DNA from: Bacteroidota bacterium
GTDB taxonomy: Bacteria > Bacteroidota > Bacteroidia > AKYH767-A > JABDAW01
Direction: 5' to 3'
NCBI GenBank assembly: GCA_023251595.1
Contig: JAHEYM010000114.1
Location: 747 to 10,015, forward strand
Length of the DNA stretch: 9,269 nt
The position numbers and the translations under genes were made by a program. Below the pieces are notes generated by a model. That model saw only the letters and a list, made by a program, of their open reading frames with translations. It was not told the DNA's origin and made no database searches. Shown here piece by piece: positions 1 to 7,024 of the stretch (its first letter is position 1; every line of letters begins with the position of its first letter).

Positions 1-126
1 TTCCATTCCACCCGGAAATTGGGGTGGTGTAGCGACTTCGAAGCCATTTGATATTTCGGGTGAAGTTAATTCGCCTTTCCTATCGGTATTCCATGCGACA
101 TTAACATTGTAGAAATGAGGTTCCAT
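1..126 (-). CDS. OsmC/Ohr-family protein, N-terminal fragment (runs off the left edge)
   Basis: Only the first 42 residues are present. They begin MEPHFYNVNVAWNTDRKGEL and continue with a segment containing EVATPPQFPGGM. This pattern (short strand, V-x-W, a DRKG turn, then EVATPP.FPGGM before the 'WSPEHL' helix expected next) is how I remember Bacteroidota OsmC-like proteins. OsmC/Ohr proteins are cytoplasmic thiol peroxidases that reduce organic hydroperoxides, but their two redox cysteines lie further on, outside the window, so activity cannot be judged. The frame stays open upstream to an ATG at 273 inside the cytochrome gene. I chose the ATG at 126 because it gives the family's normal N-terminus and sits about 44 bases below a promoter-like element at 182-175. 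No clear Shine-Dalgarno sequence is visible. Confidence 0.72.
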   Translation of the reverse strand, partial: MEPHFYNVNVAWNTDRKGELTSPEISNGFEVATPPQFPGGME

Positions 127-174
127 TTGAAATATATTATTGTGTAACTTAATTGATATTGTATATCCTTTTTG

Positions 175-222
175 CAAAGATATAACCTGTTTTTGATTTT
201 TCAACTGATATTTATCATTTTT
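175..222 (-). promoter_or_regulatory. CRP/FNR-type site plus -7 element for the osmC-like gene
   Basis: Read on the minus strand, a perfect TGAT-AAAT-ATCA dyad (217-206, centre 211.5) is followed by TATCTTTG (182-175), an exact match to the Bacteroidota -7 consensus TAnnTTTG. The dyad centre is 36.5 bases from the end of the -7 element, so a start near 170 would put the dyad at about -41.5, the class II activator position. A TTG at 204-202 lies 19 bases before the -7 box and could act as a -33 element, so some activator-independent transcription is possible. The element lies in the gap between the cytochrome stop codon and the osmC-like start. Confidence 0.6.
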
Positions 223-238
223 TTGAAGTTTTCTCTGC

Positions 239-1189
239 TCAGTTATCATCATCCTTATACCGTTTCTTTTCATGGTCTTCTCGTCCTTTTTTCTCTGTTG
301 ATTTAATATACTCCTTCACCCCATTTAATTCCTTTTGCTTGGTTTGTTCACCTGAATTTCCGCTTCTCTCTATCTCATGCTCATTTCCGCTCCTATGGCA
401 TGCTGTACAATTATTAAAATTATATATCCCATGTTCATTATGTTTTTTGGCAAGTTTTGTCTCATTGTGCTTATGACAACCGTAGCATGTATATTTACTC
501 CAGTCGTTGTTTGGGTGGCAAGTTACGCAAGCAGCATTATGCTGATTATCAAAACGAAAATGTTTTGAATGATCAAACAAAGACGGAACCCATTTATTCG
601 CATTATGACATTGATTACAATTGCTTGTAAATTTATTATGCGATAAATTATCCGGTTTGGTATGACATGATGAACAATTATTTTTATCAGCGGCTTGCAG
701 AAGCGAGTGATCAAATTTTACTTGTGATTTCCAGCCATTTGTATTGTGACAACTTATACATGAAGCTGAAATTATAGTATGTATTTTATCCAGAGGCTTC
801 CCATGACAATTATTACAATCTGATCGTAAAGACGATGATAAAAGATCATGTGCAAACTTTATTTTTGCTTTATCAGAGGCTAGCCCTTTATGCTCCAGGT
901 GACAGGCAGTACATTTCTGTTCTTTCAGCTGTTGATGAAATGAAATTTTATTTTTCGCGGAATCACTATTTCTTTCTTTTGGTGAATCCTTCCCAATTTC
1001 AACAAGCGGATGACAGGCAATACATTTGGTTGAACTTATTCCTAGAAACGGTTCGTGGCAAGAAAAACATTTATCCTTCAAATCCTGATGTGCTTGTTGC
1101 AAATCGCCCGGGTTCAGCATGATGAACGGAAATTCTTTCATGAGGAGCGTAAATGATATTAATATGACCAAAACAATGATCCTTTTCAT
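239..1189 (-). CDS. Secreted decaheme c-type cytochrome (cytochrome c3-like family)
   Basis: A periplasmic or envelope electron-transfer protein of 316 residues. Residues 1-25 form a hydrophobic signal sequence or anchor. An N-P-G-D-L-x3-H segment (27-34) follows, a start I associate with cytochromes paired with membrane cytochrome b. There are ten CXXCH heme sites, at residues 41, 56, 93, 125, 144, 172, 191, 221, 235 and 261. Between them a loose module recurs, F-[AD]-H about 10-15 residues before a CXXCH (near 112, 159 and 205; a related F-H near 84), giving plausible distal histidine ligands, so most hemes are probably bis-His. The last 50 residues have no heme motif and are very rich in Lys, Glu and Asp. 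The ATG overlaps the stop of the upstream membrane cytochrome by ATGA, so the two are probably translated and work together. The terminal electron acceptor is not identifiable. Confidence 0.93.
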   Translation of the reverse strand: MKRIIVLVILISFTLLMKEFPFIMLNPGDLQQAHQDLKDKCFSCHEPFLGISSTKCIACHPLVEIGKDSPKERNSDSAKNKISFHQQLKEQKCTACHLEHKGLASDKAKIKFAHDLLSSSLRSDCNNCHGKPLDKIHTIISASCISCHNTNGWKSQVKFDHSLLQAADKNNCSSCHTKPDNLSHNKFTSNCNQCHNANKWVPSLFDHSKHFRFDNQHNAACVTCHPNNDWSKYTCYGCHKHNETKLAKKHNEHGIYNFNNCTACHRSGNEHEIERSGNSGEQTKQKELNGVKEYIKSTEKKGREDHEKKRYKDDDN

Positions 1190-1758
1190 GCGCTAAACAT
1201 AATAATCGTAAGAACATGTAACAGAACAAGAATTCCCAAAACCATTGTTATTGGTAAATGAACTTTTCTCCATTTCTTCATCAAATCGACCGTAATGGAA
1301 TCGAAAAAAAGTTTCCGTTCTACTTCCTCTATACTCAGACCCTCTTTCAGCATCCGTTGTTTTCGCTCGTTCAATGAATCATTTGCTTTTTTTAGAAGAA
1401 ATTTTCCAATTAATCCACTTGCTACTGCAACCAGCATCATCAGAATTGCCAGCCAAGGTAGTATTGCATTAAAATGAATGCCGGCATGAACAAGTATCAT
1501 TATCGAGCCGATCCATGCCAGATATTCATGTAAAACCAGAAGAGATTTTGGTGAGCCGGTTTTAATAATGGATCGCTTCCGTAAAGAATAAACAAACGAT
1601 ATAACAATACTAAGTGAACCAATACTTCCAAGATATCTGCCAACAGCAATTAATTGATAACGGTGAAGAAAATAATCAATGAAGAGAGCGGTGAAAATTA
1701 ACAATGCGTACCATTCAATGAATGGAAGAATATATTTTACAAATAACGAACGGTTCAT
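1186..1758 (-). CDS. Membrane protein with di-heme cytochrome b-like histidine pattern
   Basis: A 190-residue integral membrane protein with about five helices (roughly 8-30, 40-59, 73-93, 98-120 and 167-188). A charged loop at 122-165 is probably on the cytoplasmic side. Histidines H77 and H91 in helix 3, and H167 and H181 in helix 5, are each spaced 14 residues apart. This is the arrangement that holds two stacked b hemes across the membrane in di-heme cytochromes b, with H95 and H32 extra. I infer a quinol-oxidising or transmembrane electron conduit feeding the decaheme cytochrome encoded next, with which it overlaps by ATGA. It resembles ferric-reductase-like or b561-like membrane domains in general, but I cannot assign a named subfamily. 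It has no flavin or NADPH domain. It is the first gene of its unit, with an activator-type promoter 31-78 bases upstream. Confidence 0.8.
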   Translation of the reverse strand: MNRSLFVKYILPFIEWYALLIFTALFIDYFLHRYQLIAVGRYLGSIGSLSIVISFVYSLRKRSIIKTGSPKSLLVLHEYLAWIGSIMILVHAGIHFNAILPWLAILMMLVAVASGLIGKFLLKKANDSLNERKQRMLKEGLSIEEVERKLFFDSITVDLMKKWRKVHLPITMVLGILVLLHVLTIIMFSA

Positions 1759-1788
1759 TCAATTGATGTTATAAGTGTTGACACAATA

Positions 1789-1836
1789 CAAAAATGCTAA
1801 AAAACAAAGAATCGAAACATGATATATATCATGTTT
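1789..1836 (-). promoter_or_regulatory. Perfect 22-bp palindrome (CRP/FNR-type operator) plus -7 element for the cytochrome b/c genes
   Basis: Positions 1815-1836 form a perfect inverted repeat with core TGATATATATCA (TGAT at 1820-1823, ATCA at 1828-1831, centre 1825.5). On the minus strand it is followed by CATTTTTG (1796-1789), which matches TAnnTTTG at five of the six fixed bases. The centre lies 36.5 bases from the end of that element, so with a start near 1784 the operator sits at about -41.5 and the leader is about 26 bases. No good -33 TTTG is correctly spaced, as expected for an activator-dependent promoter. The palindrome could also fold in RNA, but an identical geometry recurs at three other genes here. 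Confidence 0.65.
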
Positions 1837-1912
1837 ACTCAGTTTGGGCTCTTTGGGTGCGACTCTAAATAAATCAATGGCTGGTTGGATCAGGTTACCG
1901 GGTTGATGAACT

Positions 1913-4405
1913 CTAATTCTTTGATAGTTTAATTAATTTATAAACTTCAATCCACATCACACCAAAAAAAGCTGCAAGAAAGCAAAGACACAATTCCCTG
2001 AGATTCAGAGCTTCAAACTGAAATATATTTCGGATAGGAGCAGTATATATGGACAGAAAAAGAACAAGAAGAGATATCGCCAACACCATGGGAACCAATT
2101 TGTTTTTATAACGAATTGTTGTTAATATTGAATAATAAAAAGATCTATTCACCAGTGTCAGAAAAAGGTTGGAGAAAATTAACGTTGAATAAATAATGGT
2201 TCTAACATGGGATTCATTGTGACCCATTCGCATGTAATAAAAACCCAAACCCAGAGATACCATTGTTATTAAAAGACCTTGTATGATACTAAGTATTAAT
2301 TCGCGAAGTGAAAAGAGTGAGGCACTCATTTTTCGAGGTGGTTTTTGCATCGAATCCGCTTCAATTGGTTCATTTTCAAAAATGATGGAACATGTTGGCC
2401 CCATAATTAATTCCAGAAAAATAACATGAATCGGAGAAAAGAAATCAGTGAATTTCCAAAAAAACAGAAGCGGTATAGTGACAATTAAAATAATCGGTAT
2501 ATGTATAGAAATAATATATTGTACTGCTTTTTTAAAATTCTCATAAATTCGTCTTCCGAGCGCGACTGCGTCCACCATGTGCGTGAGATCGTCGTCCATT
2601 AGAATGAGAGATGCCGCGTTTTTTGCAATTTCACTACCTCTCATCCCCATGGCGATACCAATATGAGATGCTTTAAGAGCAGGTCCATCGTTCACGCCAT
2701 CTCCTGTCATTGCTACCACCTCGCCATTTGCTTTCAGTGCTTCAATAATCTTTAATTTTGCGTCGGGGAACATTCTCGCAAAAATATTAACTGAAACAAC
2801 TTTTTTCTTCAGTTCAGTTTCATCCATTTTCAGGACTTCAATTCCTGTTAATACTTCAGAACTGTTTTTAAGACGAATCTGATTTGCAATTGCAAGAGCA
2901 GTTTCCGGATGATCTCCGGTAATCATTTTTACAGAAATTCCGGCAGCACTGAATTGTTCAAGAATTTTAGTCATATTTTTCTTCGGTGGATCATAAAAAG
3001 CAATCAGTCCTAAAAATTCAAATTCGAAATCGTGTTGGGAGATAGGTAAATTCTGTAAATCTGAACTTGCTTTTGCAACTGCGAGAACACGAAATCCTTT
3101 TGCATGAAATTTATTTGAAATGTTTAATATACCCAACTTGTCTTCATCCGATAATTTACTTTGTTGAAGAATTCCTTCCACACCACCTTTACATGCAATA
3201 ATATTTTTCGAATCACCGTCGCTGAAAATGTGCGTCATCATTGGAGGTTTTCCACTTAAGGGGTACTCATTTATCATAGTAAAACGCTGACGTTTATCAT
3301 CCGGAGCAACAGCAGCATAACTCTTATGAATTGATTTTTCCATGTTATCAAACGGTCGGCTTTCCGATGCCCACATGGAATATTCGAGTACAACATTGAA
3401 ATTTAAGGGTTGAATTGTATAATCGTAGACTTTGTTTTCTCTATAATCATATATGGCAGAAATTTCCATTTCACTTTCGGTAATGGTACCTGTTTTGTCC
3501 ACACAAATAACTGTAGCGGCGCCCAGGGTTTCAACAGTATGCGGACTTCTTGCAATTACTTTCTTCTTATAAAGATGATATGCTCCTAAAGCCATGAAAG
3601 TGCTGAAAGCAACCGGAATTTCTTCGGGTAATACGGACATTGCCAAGGTTAATCCGTGTAATAGTCCGTGTAAAATACTCTTTGATATATAATAATTAAT
3701 AGCCCAGACCAAAATAAAAGCAACGACTCCGACGCCTACCATCGACTGCACAAAACTTTTAATCTGTCGTTGCAGAGGTGTTTTGACAACTTCAATATCC
3801 TCCAACGATTGACCGATTTTTCCCAGTGCAGTTTCCTTTCCAATCGCAACTACCCGGGCGACACAAGATCCCGATATTACCATTGTTCCATGAAAAACAA
3901 TATTATTCGACCCCTGCGAATCTTTTGCCAGTGGAAGCGATTCTCCGGTCAGAATACTTTCATTCACTGAGAGATCGTGCGCCTCAATAATATTGGCATC
4001 AGCAGGAACAATATTTCCATCTTCCAGCATAATTATATCCTGCATTACAAGTTCTTCCGGAGCGATTTCGCTCACCTTGCCATTGCGAATAACTTTTGCC
4101 TGACATGCAGATAGTTTTTTTAAAGCATCAACGGCATTCCGGCTTTTGTTTTCCTGATACAAAGAAATTCCGGATACAAAACACAGTGCGATGAGCATAA
4201 TGATCCCTTCATTATATTCACAAATAATAAAATATATAAAAGCTGCACAAACCAGAATTAAAAAAAGTGGTTCAAGAACAATTTCTCTGATTACTTGCAA
4301 AATACGATATTCCCTTTTCCGTTCAAATATATTGGAACCGAAACGCGCTCTGTTTAATTTAACTTCTTCGTCTGTCAGTCCGAAGTGATGAGATGATTCA
4401 TTCAT
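1913..4405 (-). CDS. Cation-translocating P-type ATPase (P2-like, ion unknown)
   Basis: An inner-membrane ATP-driven ion pump of 830 residues with a complete catalytic set: actuator-domain TGES (153-156), phosphorylation site DKTGT with Asp303, a KGG in the nucleotide domain (406-408), TGDHP (496-500) and the hinge TGDGVND (567-573). It has about ten helices: two before the actuator domain, two before Asp303 and six after 625. There is no N-terminal metal-binding domain and no CPC motif, so it is not a P1B heavy-metal pump. Helix 4 carries PEEIP (260-264) instead of the PEGLP usual in SERCA/PMCA pumps. The helix 6 region reads ELIMGPTCSIIFENEP (665-680), lacking the N-x-x-x-D of classical Ca2+ pumps. 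Overall it is closest to the Ca2+/Mn2+-type P2 ATPases, but the ion cannot be named. The ATG overlaps the stop of the barrel-protein gene by ATGA. Confidence 0.93.
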   Translation of the reverse strand: MNESSHHFGLTDEEVKLNRARFGSNIFERKREYRILQVIREIVLEPLFLILVCAAFIYFIICEYNEGIIMLIALCFVSGISLYQENKSRNAVDALKKLSACQAKVIRNGKVSEIAPEELVMQDIIMLEDGNIVPADANIIEAHDLSVNESILTGESLPLAKDSQGSNNIVFHGTMVISGSCVARVVAIGKETALGKIGQSLEDIEVVKTPLQRQIKSFVQSMVGVGVVAFILVWAINYYISKSILHGLLHGLTLAMSVLPEEIPVAFSTFMALGAYHLYKKKVIARSPHTVETLGAATVICVDKTGTITESEMEISAIYDYRENKVYDYTIQPLNFNVVLEYSMWASESRPFDNMEKSIHKSYAAVAPDDKRQRFTMINEYPLSGKPPMMTHIFSDGDSKNIIACKGGVEGILQQSKLSDEDKLGILNISNKFHAKGFRVLAVAKASSDLQNLPISQHDFEFEFLGLIAFYDPPKKNMTKILEQFSAAGISVKMITGDHPETALAIANQIRLKNSSEVLTGIEVLKMDETELKKKVVSVNIFARMFPDAKLKIIEALKANGEVVAMTGDGVNDGPALKASHIGIAMGMRGSEIAKNAASLILMDDDLTHMVDAVALGRRIYENFKKAVQYIISIHIPIILIVTIPLLFFWKFTDFFSPIHVIFLELIMGPTCSIIFENEPIEADSMQKPPRKMSASLFSLRELILSIIQGLLITMVSLGLGFYYMRMGHNESHVRTIIYSTLIFSNLFLTLVNRSFYYSILTTIRYKNKLVPMVLAISLLVLFLSIYTAPIRNIFQFEALNLRELCLCFLAAFFGVMWIEVYKLIKLSKN

Positions 4406-5403
4406 AAAAAGCTAAATCCAACTCCGGTGGTAATAACATTCTGATTATATAATTGATGTTCCGAAAAATTCTTTTGAATCAGAGGGTAATCATACACCAC
4501 AAAAAAAGTGATTTGTTTAAATTCAACATTCATCCTCCCGGAAATAAATAAATCACTCCCTTTGGCAAGACCACAAGGAGGATTCAAAATATTTTTTCCA
4601 CCATCGATCATCAGATCAGGGGTAGCGGATTCGTAGAAAAAACCGCCACCTAATTTTAGACGAATAGAATGATGATCCGGTGTTTTATAACTTACATTTG
4701 CAGAAAGATTTATTTCGCGACCAAAGATAAATATGCTTTTATTATTTGTATAATGCGTCATGTGTGCATTTGCAAAAAGCTGAAATTTGTCGAAGTCAAA
4801 AAGGGTTGTTAGTCCGCATGAAATATTATTGCCATAGTTACCTGGTAATAGTCGGGGGGAAATTTTTTCCAACTCATAATTAAGCCAACCTATGGTGTGG
4901 TCCAAACCATGTTTTGAGAATATTGAAGTTTGTGCGTCGTAATCAAAGAACACGTAACTATGATAATTATGCTCGGAATATTCATATAACAATAAATTTC
5001 CGTAAACGGAAATTTCACTGGATGACCAACCATGTAATGAATTAACTCCGACTTCTGAAAGTCCCTCAAACCTGATATCGGATTGACTTAATGCAAGATT
5101 AATTTGGAAACGATGAGATGAATAAACTCTACTGAAAATGTTTTTAGTTGAAATATTTTCATGCAATGTTGCGGTAGGAGGCTGATCGGGATAAGGTTGT
5201 TCCAATACAAAATTTCTTTGGAATGCTCTGTTATATTGAAGAAAGCCAAAATTTCTACCTGTTTGTGCGAACTGATAATTGCTATAAAGTAATGGCTTCC
5301 TCCAGTCAGCGCCAAAAGGAACAAAATGAAAGCCACAAGCACTCAAGTTGCAAACTTCCAACATGCAAAAGAAGAAACAATAAGCAAGGATAGAAACCCT
5401 CAA
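4402..5403 (-). CDS. Outer-membrane beta-barrel-like protein with lipobox-like signal
   Basis: From a TTG at 5403 the protein has 333 residues. It starts with Met-Arg, a hydrophobic core (residues 3-17) and LSAC-GF at 20-25, which fits either a lipoprotein box with Cys23 or a signal peptidase cut near there. The rest is rich in Tyr, Phe, Asn and Ser in alternating short strands and ends in Phe-Ser-Phe-Leu, as outer-membrane barrels do. The Cys-Gly start and overall style recall Bacteroidota putative transporters with an 'ACG' N-terminus. I know no established function for them. The frame continues upstream to an ATG at 5508 and a TTG at 5517, overlapping the SDR gene. That start would put more than 55 residues before the signal cleavage site, so the shorter form is preferred. 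TTGs at 5424 and 5433 are also possible. It overlaps the P-type ATPase gene by ATGA, suggesting a joint role. Confidence 0.7.
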   Translation of the reverse strand: MRVSILAYCFFFCMLEVCNLSACGFHFVPFGADWRKPLLYSNYQFAQTGRNFGFLQYNRAFQRNFVLEQPYPDQPPTATLHENISTKNIFSRVYSSHRFQINLALSQSDIRFEGLSEVGVNSLHGWSSSEISVYGNLLLYEYSEHNYHSYVFFDYDAQTSIFSKHGLDHTIGWLNYELEKISPRLLPGNYGNNISCGLTTLFDFDKFQLFANAHMTHYTNNKSIFIFGREINLSANVSYKTPDHHSIRLKLGGGFFYESATPDLMIDGGKNILNPPCGLAKGSDLFISGRMNVEFKQITFFVVYDYPLIQKNFSEHQLYNQNVITTGVGFSFL

Positions 5404-5421
5404 AGGTGATAATGCTTTACA

Positions 5422-5469
5422 CAAAAATCGCAATAAATTCAGAAATAAAACATGATATTTATCAGTTTT
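5422..5469 (-). promoter_or_regulatory. CRP/FNR-type site plus -7 element internal to the SDR-barrel-ATPase unit
   Basis: On the minus strand a perfect TGAT-AAAT-ATCA dyad (5464-5453, centre 5458.5) is flanked by partly symmetric AAAAC and TGTTT. It is followed by GATTTTTG (5429-5422), matching TAnnTTTG at five of six fixed bases, again with 36.5 bases from dyad centre to element end. The dyad begins 16 bases after the SDR stop codon. A transcript starting near 5417 would have a 14-base leader to the TTG at 5403 and could not use the upstream starts. This would give the barrel protein and the ATPase their own inducible transcription, separate from the SDR gene. Confidence 0.55.
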
Positions 5470-5479
5470 AGAATATAAT

Positions 5480-6949
5480 TCAGGCAGGATTGAAATGAAC
5501 CTTTGCATCTCCGGCAATCTTCTTCAGCATATTTTTGAAAATAAAGAAATGAAATGGGAGCATTAAATACCAGTAATTCCGACCGGGTATTCCGCGTGGT
5601 CTGAATGTGGCGACTTGTTTAAAGATATAATGATTATGAAATTTTACAATTGAAAATTCCAACCATGCCTCACCCGGTACTTTCATTTCAGCGAATAATA
5701 AAAGACGGTGATTTTTCCTGTCCGCCAAAATAACTCTCCAGAAATCGAGAGCATCGCCAGGTCGCAGCTCATCTTCATTTCTACGCCCTCTCTTCAGGCC
5801 AACTCCACCAAATATTCTGTCAATTATTCCACGCATCCTCCATAAAATGTCTGCGTAATACCAGCCATGTTTTCCACCAATTCCAAAAAATCGATCTGCC
5901 ACTTCACCTACCTTATCCTCATCAATTTCCACCCACTTCCGGTCTCTGAAACAACCATGTGAAGGCACTTCCACATAATCATTTATATCGAGATGATGAA
6001 GCGTGCTGGTCGAGGCATCTTTCCAGGTTGAGACGACCATATTCTGTTTGATCATTTGAAATGCAAGACGGATCGCTTCTTTATAGGGAATTAGTTCAAT
6101 CGGCATAATATCGTGAATTGAATTATCCTTGCAGACCACATCGTTCTTCAAACTCTCAATTAATTGACGGGCAATCGTAAAATTTGTTGACGTTGCAAAA
6201 TACAGCCACGATGAGGCAATCCGCGTAGTTAAAAAAGGGACTGTAATAATATACCGTTTATAACCTCTTACCTCAGCGAACTGCAGCATCATTTCTTTGT
6301 AACTCAAAACGTCGGGACCACCAATTTCAAATGTTTTGTTGAATGTTTTTTCATTCATAATAGAACCACAGAGATATTGAATTACATTTCGGATAGCAAT
6401 GGGTTGACATTTTGAATTAATTCTGCCTGGCACAATCATGATGGGTAACTTTTCAACGAGATCACGAATAATTTCAAACGATGCACTACCTGACCCAACA
6501 ATTATTCCCGCTTCAAGAATTGTAAACGGAATTCCGGAATTCAGCAAAATAGATTTGACAATTTTACGGGCACTCAAATGCGCGGATAACGCGCTCGCGT
6601 TGCTGATTCCTCCAAGATATATTAATTGTTTTACACCGGTTAGTTTTGCTACCTGCACAAAACATTCAGCAGAATTTTTTTCGTGATCTTCCAAAGAAAT
6701 AAAAGTATCTTTTAATGAATGAATCAGATAATAGGCCACATCAAATTTTTTTCCGCCGAAACAATCTTCAATTTTACCATGATGCAAAAAATCAAAATCA
6801 ATTATTGAAATCCTTTTAAGCAAATCGCTTTTAGGTTGAAAACGAATACTTTCTCTGACCACACAAGTAACCTCATGTCCCGCCTCCACAAGAAGCGGGA
6901 GGAGACGTGTGCCTATATAACCATTGGCGCCTGTAAGCAGGATACGCAT
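5480..6949 (-). CDS. NmrA/YbjT-type atypical SDR (NAD(P)-binding) with DUF2867-like C-terminal domain
   Basis: A 489-residue cytoplasmic or membrane-associated protein. It starts with a Rossmann fold carrying the glycine motif TGANGYIG (6-13), typical of atypical short-chain dehydrogenases of the NmrA/YbjT group. Tyr111-Leu-Gly-Gly and the LEAGIIVGSGSASFEIIRD region (145-163) also fit that group, while the classical YxxxK catalytic pair is not evident. From about 325 to the end is a second domain with GKHGWYYADILWRMRG (359-374), a GGVGLKRGRR stretch (381-390) and LRPGDALDFWRV (395-406). I recognise this as the DUF2867-type domain often fused to such proteins. Substrate and reaction are unknown. 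A role as a redox sensor or in ubiquinone/lipid chemistry would be speculation. It is the first gene of the three-gene minus-strand unit and has its own strong promoter. Confidence 0.9.
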   Translation of the reverse strand: MRILLTGANGYIGTRLLPLLVEAGHEVTCVVRESIRFQPKSDLLKRISIIDFDFLHHGKIEDCFGGKKFDVAYYLIHSLKDTFISLEDHEKNSAECFVQVAKLTGVKQLIYLGGISNASALSAHLSARKIVKSILLNSGIPFTILEAGIIVGSGSASFEIIRDLVEKLPIMIVPGRINSKCQPIAIRNVIQYLCGSIMNEKTFNKTFEIGGPDVLSYKEMMLQFAEVRGYKRYIITVPFLTTRIASSWLYFATSTNFTIARQLIESLKNDVVCKDNSIHDIMPIELIPYKEAIRLAFQMIKQNMVVSTWKDASTSTLHHLDINDYVEVPSHGCFRDRKWVEIDEDKVGEVADRFFGIGGKHGWYYADILWRMRGIIDRIFGGVGLKRGRRNEDELRPGDALDFWRVILADRKNHRLLLFAEMKVPGEAWLEFSIVKFHNHYIFKQVATFRPRGIPGRNYWYLMLPFHFFIFKNMLKKIAGDAKVHFNPA

Positions 6950-6973
6950 ATTGAGAGAATCTAAGTATCAGGT

Positions 6974-7005
6974 CAAAAGTACCATTTATTCAGGTATGAA
7001 CCAAA
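6974..7005 (-). promoter_or_regulatory. Bacteroidota-type housekeeping promoter for the SDR gene
   Basis: On the minus strand TTTG (7005-7002), a 20-base spacer and TACTTTTG (6981-6974) match the Bacteroidota primary sigma consensus TTTG-N19-21-TAnnTTTG exactly. Transcription would start near 6969 and give a leader of about 20 bases to the ATG at 6949. Unlike the other promoters here, no TGAT-N4-ATCA dyad sits at the class II position. The moaA dyad lies about 66 bases upstream of this start and could in principle also influence it. Confidence 0.65.
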
Positions 7006-7024
7006 ATAGAGTAAGTCAGTTCAA

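Noticed and set aside
126..273. In-frame upstream extension of the osmC-like gene to ATGs at 249, 252 or 273, overlapping the decaheme cytochrome
   Set aside because: The extension is Lys/Gln/Asn-rich with no family resemblance, it contains the dyad and -7 element, and the ATG at 126 gives the expected OsmC N-terminus.
835..860. TGATAAAAGATCA as another regulator site
   Set aside because: The half-sites are separated by five bases, not four, it is inside the cytochrome coding sequence, and no gene start lies at the right distance.
835..1122. 95-residue plus-strand open frame opposite the decaheme cytochrome
   Set aside because: It lies wholly inside a gene with ten ordered heme motifs, has no recognisable domain and no promoter of its own.
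1815..1836. Palindrome read as an intrinsic terminator for the ATPase transcript
   Set aside because: The stem is almost entirely A/T with no GC core, and its core and spacing recur at three other gene starts, which favours an operator. Dual use is not excluded.
1913..4405. ATPase considered as a P1B copper or zinc exporter
   Set aside because: There is no CPC/SPC motif in helix 4, no N-terminal metal-binding domain, and the helices after the P domain number about six instead of two.
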